Shown here piece after piece: positions 13,511 through 16,711 of a stretch of DNA of 16,711 bases. Origin of the DNA: Deltaproteobacteria bacterium (GTDB lineage: Bacteria > Myxococcota > Polyangia > Haliangiales > Haliangiaceae); assembly GCA_018262455.1 (NCBI GenBank), contig JAGSPR010000104.1:1-16711 (forward strand), written 5' to 3'. The notes below the pieces were generated by a model. It saw nothing but the letters and a program-made list of their open reading frames with translations, was not told the origin of the DNA and ran no database searches. Each line of letters begins with the position of its first letter. The first letter of the stretch is position 1. The position numbers and the translations under genes are program-made.

Positions 13511-15375
13511 CGCGCCTCCGTCATCACGTCGTTCGCCTCGCGATACTGGCGCGACGTCACGATCGCCTGCACGAGTGCGCGGATCCGATATCCACCCGTG
13601 ACGAACGCGCGACTCAATTCCTGCCGCCACCGCTCATCGTCGGAGGTGAGCGGCCGGCCGAGGAACGACTGGGCGACGTTGCGCACCACGCACGGCGCGA
13701 AGTCGGGCGAGCTCGAGACCTCTGCCGCGAACCCCCGAGGACCTGCGTCCGCATGGGCAGGTGCGCCGTAGGCACCACGCAGCATCGTCGACCGCTCGTC
13801 GGTAAAGTCGGGATCGTAGAACGTCGCGCATGCCGGTGACATCTGCGCCCGATCGCGAGCCGTGCACCGCGGACTCGACAGCGGGAACGTGGTGGGCGGC
13901 AGGTAGGTCCAGCCAGACTCGACGACGCGCGCGAAGTACGCCGCCATCGGCTCGAGACGGCGATGGCACGTCGCGCAGCCCGTACGCTTCGTCAGGTCGG
14001 GCTCTGTCGATGGCTCGAGCTTGACCGTCTCGGCAACGAACTCGCGGCACATGAAGGCCTTGTAGATCGCGTGCGCGCGCTGGCGCTGCGAGCCGTACTT
14101 GAGCAGGAAGATCGGCATCGTCAGGATCCCGGCCGCGTGCTCGCCACGGTTCTCGACCGTCGCCCACGTCGACACCTCGAAAGGTGCCAGCGTCGTCGGG
14201 ACGGCGGCCGGATCGAACAGCGGCACCGGACGCGTGTAGCCGAGCTCGGTCCCGGCCCCGCAGCAGGTCGTGTTGGCGAAGAACCGGTAGAACTGGGCGA
14301 GCGGGCCGTTGACCCGCGTGGCCGGACTCGTCAGCAGCAAGCGCACGTCCTGATCGCCCGCGAAGATCTGCTCGATGAACTTCGTCGCCTCCTCCGACCA
14401 CCACGCGCGCAGCCACAAGATCGCCGGGCGGGCCGCAGCGAAGAACGTCGCGTCCTTGCCGAGTGGGGCGTGCCAGGGTGAGACGAAGCCGTTCGGTCCG
14501 CTCGGCAGGCAGCGCTCGAGCCCGGGCCCGCAGCCGCACTCGTGCGAGCTCTCGAATGCGACGGCGAGCGAGCACGAGACGGAGGAGCCAGCGTTCGCGA
14601 CCGCGAACGGCGTGTCCGAGGGAAGGCGGGTCAGGCGGCCAGGCAGCAGCGGATCCGCCTTCTTCGCGACGTAGCCGGTCGCGAACACGCGCCCGGTCTC
14701 GGCCGTCTGCGCTTCCTCGCGACATACGCGGACCCCCGTCATCGGTGTCCTGCCATCCGGCTCGGTGAACATCGACCACACCAGTTCGTACCCGAACCGC
14801 TGCACCCAGGCCGCGCTCGCACGGTCGCGAGGAAGCGGTCGCGCATAGTCGGCATACAGCCACCACGGTCGGACAACGACCGTGCGTGCTTCGAGCAGCT
14901 TACGCGTCACCGCCTTCGGCGTTCCGATCGAGGCTCCATCGGAGGGGACCTGGATCCCGATCTCCGCGGCGGTGAAGCATACCTGCCCATCGATCGCGGG
15001 TTGCGCGCGCCGCTGGCCGTTGCGGAAGTAGAGATCGATCGGCCTGCCATCGGGGCCGAGGATCGAGGTCCAGCGCAGGAGGATCGACCGTGGCGCGAAC
15101 GAGATCGAGCTATCCGGCAACTCGAGTCGTAGGAGATCCGTGTAGATCCGCGTGACCCGCTCGACGTAGCCCCGGCCGCTGAGGTGGTTGTCGATCCAGG
15201 CGGCGATGTCGAAGTCGGGCCGCTCCAGATCGGCGAGCTCGGCGCGCGTCGGCGGTCGTCCGTTGAGATCGATAGAGAGCGCCCTGAAGTATCGATAGTC
15301 CGCGAGCGGACGCTGGGCCTCCGCAGCGCGTCCAAGCACCAGGCAGACGAGCAGGAGCGCCAGCCGCCGGCTCAT
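13507..15375 (-). CDS. DUF1549/DUF1592-like exported monohaem cytochrome protein
   Basis: This is a 622-residue protein with a Sec signal peptide (residues 1-20, ending RAAEA). DYRYFRALSIDLNGRPPTRAEL at about 26-47 is the start of a DUF1549-like domain. HAAGILTMPIFLLKYGSQ at about 413-430 and the segment to 450 recall DUF1588. A single haem motif CATCH lies at 467-471, followed by the usual RRLEPM. The final FVTGGYRIRALVQAIVTSRQYRE matches the DUF1585-like close of these proteins. A Cys-rich insertion (Cys268, 280, 282, 289) and a CC pair at 371-372 are extra features. The ATG begins three bases after the HAD gene stop, and its TGA overlaps the next start. Relatives are abundant in planctomycetes and some delta-proteobacteria, where their role is unknown. 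Assignment to the broad family is secure; the exact domain borders are not. Confidence 0.85.
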   Translation of the reverse strand: MSRRLALLLVCLVLGRAAEAQRPLADYRYFRALSIDLNGRPPTRAELADLERPDFDIAAWIDNHLSGRGYVERVTRIYTDLLRLELPDSSISFAPRSILLRWTSILGPDGRPIDLYFRNGQRRAQPAIDGQVCFTAAEIGIQVPSDGASIGTPKAVTRKLLEARTVVVRPWWLYADYARPLPRDRASAAWVQRFGYELVWSMFTEPDGRTPMTGVRVCREEAQTAETGRVFATGYVAKKADPLLPGRLTRLPSDTPFAVANAGSSVSCSLAVAFESSHECGCGPGLERCLPSGPNGFVSPWHAPLGKDATFFAAARPAILWLRAWWSEEATKFIEQIFAGDQDVRLLLTSPATRVNGPLAQFYRFFANTTCCGAGTELGYTRPVPLFDPAAVPTTLAPFEVSTWATVENRGEHAAGILTMPIFLLKYGSQRQRAHAIYKAFMCREFVAETVKLEPSTEPDLTKRTGCATCHRRLEPMAAYFARVVESGWTYLPPTTFPLSSPRCTARDRAQMSPACATFYDPDFTDERSTMLRGAYGAPAHADAGPRGFAAEVSSSPDFAPCVVRNVAQSFLGRPLTSDDERWRQELSRAFVTGGYRIRALVQAIVTSRQYREANDVMTEAR

Positions 15376-15378
15376 CGG

Positions 15379-15771
15379 TCAGGTGCGCGCGCGCTGGTCG
15401 AGTTGGGTGGCCTCGACGCTCTTCGGGAGCCCGCTGCCGTCGTTCCCGATCGCGCTCCACGATTCGAACCGCAGCGCGTTGTCATCGATGTAGACGTCCG
15501 CCCAGGGCTTGCCGAAGTAGATCTCGTCGTACTCGACGCCATGGCGAGCCAGCCAGTCGAGCGTGAGCTGTCCGATCTTCGCGACCACGCGCCCGGTGTT
15601 CCCGTCGCACGTCTTCATGTGACGGGCGGTATGGAGGATGACGACGTGCCCTGCAGCGCGGAGCGCTCGCAGCTTCTCGACCGCACCTCGGACCGGCTGG
15701 ACGTCGGCATACGTCTGGCCGTGCTGGCGGAGCTCGCAGACCACACCGTCGAGATCGATGCAGATTCTCAC
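15379..15771 (-). CDS. small HAD-family phosphatase, capsule/polysaccharide type
   Basis: This is a 130-residue cytoplasmic protein with all four HAD motifs: DLDG (Asp6 nucleophile, Asp8), Thr48 in LHTARH, Lys88 in FGKPW, and Asp96/Asp97 in YIDDNAL. There is little or no cap domain, and the length fits the small capsule-locus HAD phosphatases. Those are thought to act on sugar phosphates next to a kinase of the APH fold, which is exactly the upstream neighbour here. The GTG start at 15771 overlaps the kinase stop by four bases (GTGA). Residues after 105 are polar and probably disordered. The substrate is not known. It is followed, after only three bases, by the first gene of an exported haem module, which is an unusual partner. 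Confidence 0.87.
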   Translation of the reverse strand: MRICIDLDGVVCELRQHGQTYADVQPVRGAVEKLRALRAAGHVVILHTARHMKTCDGNTGRVVAKIGQLTLDWLARHGVEYDEIYFGKPWADVYIDDNALRFESWSAIGNDGSGLPKSVEATQLDQRART

Positions 15772-16711
15772 GTCGCGCCCCCTTCGAAGTACTCGTTGAA
15801 CAACTGCAGCGCGCGAGCGTACATCGCGAGCTGTCGCGGCGGGTGGTCGTAGTGCAGCGCCGGCATGCTCGCGAACAGCAGCGCGGTGATCAACTGGACC
15901 TCACGGCGATCGAAGGCGCCTCCTTGGAAGAAGACGCGCTCGAAGCGCCCTTCGATCTCGCGGTGCGCTGCGGTCGCGCGGATCGACAGCTCGACGCGCG
16001 TACCGTCGATCGAGACCCGGAACAAGTCGTTGATGATGAAGTCGTAGAGTCCGTGAACGGAGTGCCAGAGCTTCGCGATGTCGTAACGAGGGTCGCCGTA
16101 GATCCCCACGGATCCGAAGCTCCCCCGGGGATCGACGAGCTTGCAGATCCGCGAGCGCAGGTCGTACAGGATGTTCGACAGGCACAGGTCGCCGTGGACG
16201 ACCGTGCCACGCGCCGAGGACTCCAGCGTGGCGACCTCCTGCTCGATGCGCGGCCAGAGAAGCGCGAGGTTCGCGAGGGGCTTGTCGTTGACAACGACGG
16301 TCCCCTCGTGACGGAGCAGCGCCGCGAGCTCCGGTTCGCACCGCATCGACTCGAGACGCTTCTTGGTCTTTCCGACGTACATCGCGCGCACCGAGTCCGC
16401 CGGGAGCGGGCGCTCGTGCTTTCCGAACCTGGTGCGGACGATCGCGAACAGATGGGCGAAGACCCGCTCCCACACCCCCGGGTCGACGTTCTCGAACAGG
16501 TACACCTCGGACAGGGTCGGATACCCGTAGTACTCCATCTCGACCCAGGGATCGGCCCAGTCGAGGGAGTAGCCGATCACGCGCGGGAACATCACGCCGA
16601 GATCGGGTGGGAGCAGGCGAAGGTAGTTGACCTCGTTGATGAACTTCTCGCTGTCGCGACTGCGCTTCGTGATCGTCCCGAGCACGGGATCGATCTTGAG
16701 CTCGTTGAACG
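15768..16711 (-). CDS. APH/choline-kinase-like phosphotransferase of capsule type, partial (N-terminus outside window)
   Basis: Open reading continues through the right edge: the 314 residues visible begin NELKIDPVLGTITKRS without an evident start. A GTG at 16685 could be read as a start but would cut into the kinase N-lobe. WVEMEYYGYPTLSEVYLFE resembles the hinge region of capsule-locus kinases. The catalytic loop VVHGDLCLSNILYD carries the HxDxxxxN signature (His codon at 16194-16196), and KLVDPRGSFG supplies the metal-binding Asp (16121-16145), followed by GDPRYDIAKLWHS. Such proteins may be fused to an N-terminal nucleotidyltransferase, which cannot be checked here. It probably phosphorylates a sugar or alcohol precursor in the cytoplasm. 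The stop overlaps the HAD start by four bases. Confidence 0.85.
   Translation of the reverse strand, partial: FNELKIDPVLGTITKRSRDSEKFINEVNYLRLLPPDLGVMFPRVIGYSLDWADPWVEMEYYGYPTLSEVYLFENVDPGVWERVFAHLFAIVRTRFGKHERPLPADSVRAMYVGKTKKRLESMRCEPELAALLRHEGTVVVNDKPLANLALLWPRIEQEVATLESSARGTVVHGDLCLSNILYDLRSRICKLVDPRGSFGSVGIYGDPRYDIAKLWHSVHGLYDFIINDLFRVSIDGTRVELSIRATAAHREIEGRFERVFFQGGAFDRREVQLITALLFASMPALHYDHPPRQLAMYARALQLFNEYFEGGAT

Overview
The window is a GC-rich (clearly above 60%), densely packed bacterial chromosome segment. The gene content suggests a myxobacterium-type delta-proteobacterium (Myxococcota, Haliangium/Kofleriaceae-like). Evidence is strong G/C third positions, frequent GTG starts, many short secreted lipoproteins, an exopolysaccharide (EPS) export set of the kind described in Myxococcus, and a DUF1501/DUF1592-type cytochrome module. 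The lineage is an inference from gene content, because no rRNA or marker gene is present.

Left half (1-9651) is an EPS/capsule locus. It holds the end of a DegT-family sugar aminotransferase, a nucleotide-sugar epimerase on the opposite strand, an outer-membrane beta-barrel protein, a Gfo/Idh/MocA sugar dehydrogenase, a Wzc-type co-polymerase fused to a bacterial tyrosine kinase, a small secreted protein of unknown function on the minus strand, a short outer-membrane polysaccharide export (OPX) lipoprotein, and a Wzy/WaaL-type polymerase with a TPR tail. Together these make an activated amino/uronic sugar, polymerise it at the inner membrane, control chain length by tyrosine phosphorylation, and pass the polymer through a probable two-part OPX/beta-barrel outer-membrane exit. 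Flippase, glycosyltransferases and priming transferase are not in the window.

Middle (9652-10434) has a bidirectional hairpin terminator, a secreted beta-rich protein of unknown function on the minus strand with a strong ribosome binding site and a sigma-54-like promoter, and a short intergenic region.

Right half (10435-16711) is one tight minus-strand operon of six genes joined by 1-4 base overlaps or a 3-base gap. It begins beyond the right edge with an APH/choline-kinase-like sugar kinase, followed by a small HAD phosphatase, a DUF1549/DUF1592-like monohaem cytochrome protein, a lipoprotein, a Tat-exported DUF1501 protein, and a lipoprotein with a C-terminal monohaem domain. The first two look like capsule-sugar enzymes and the last four form an exported haem/DUF1501 module. 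Their translational coupling is the least expected feature of the window.

A promoter-like element TGAAC-N18/19-ACTAAYC occurs upstream of three EPS-locus genes, in both orientations, with a weaker fourth copy before the OPX gene. No tRNA, rRNA, insertion sequence, CRISPR array or gene-free stretch longer than 300 bases was seen.
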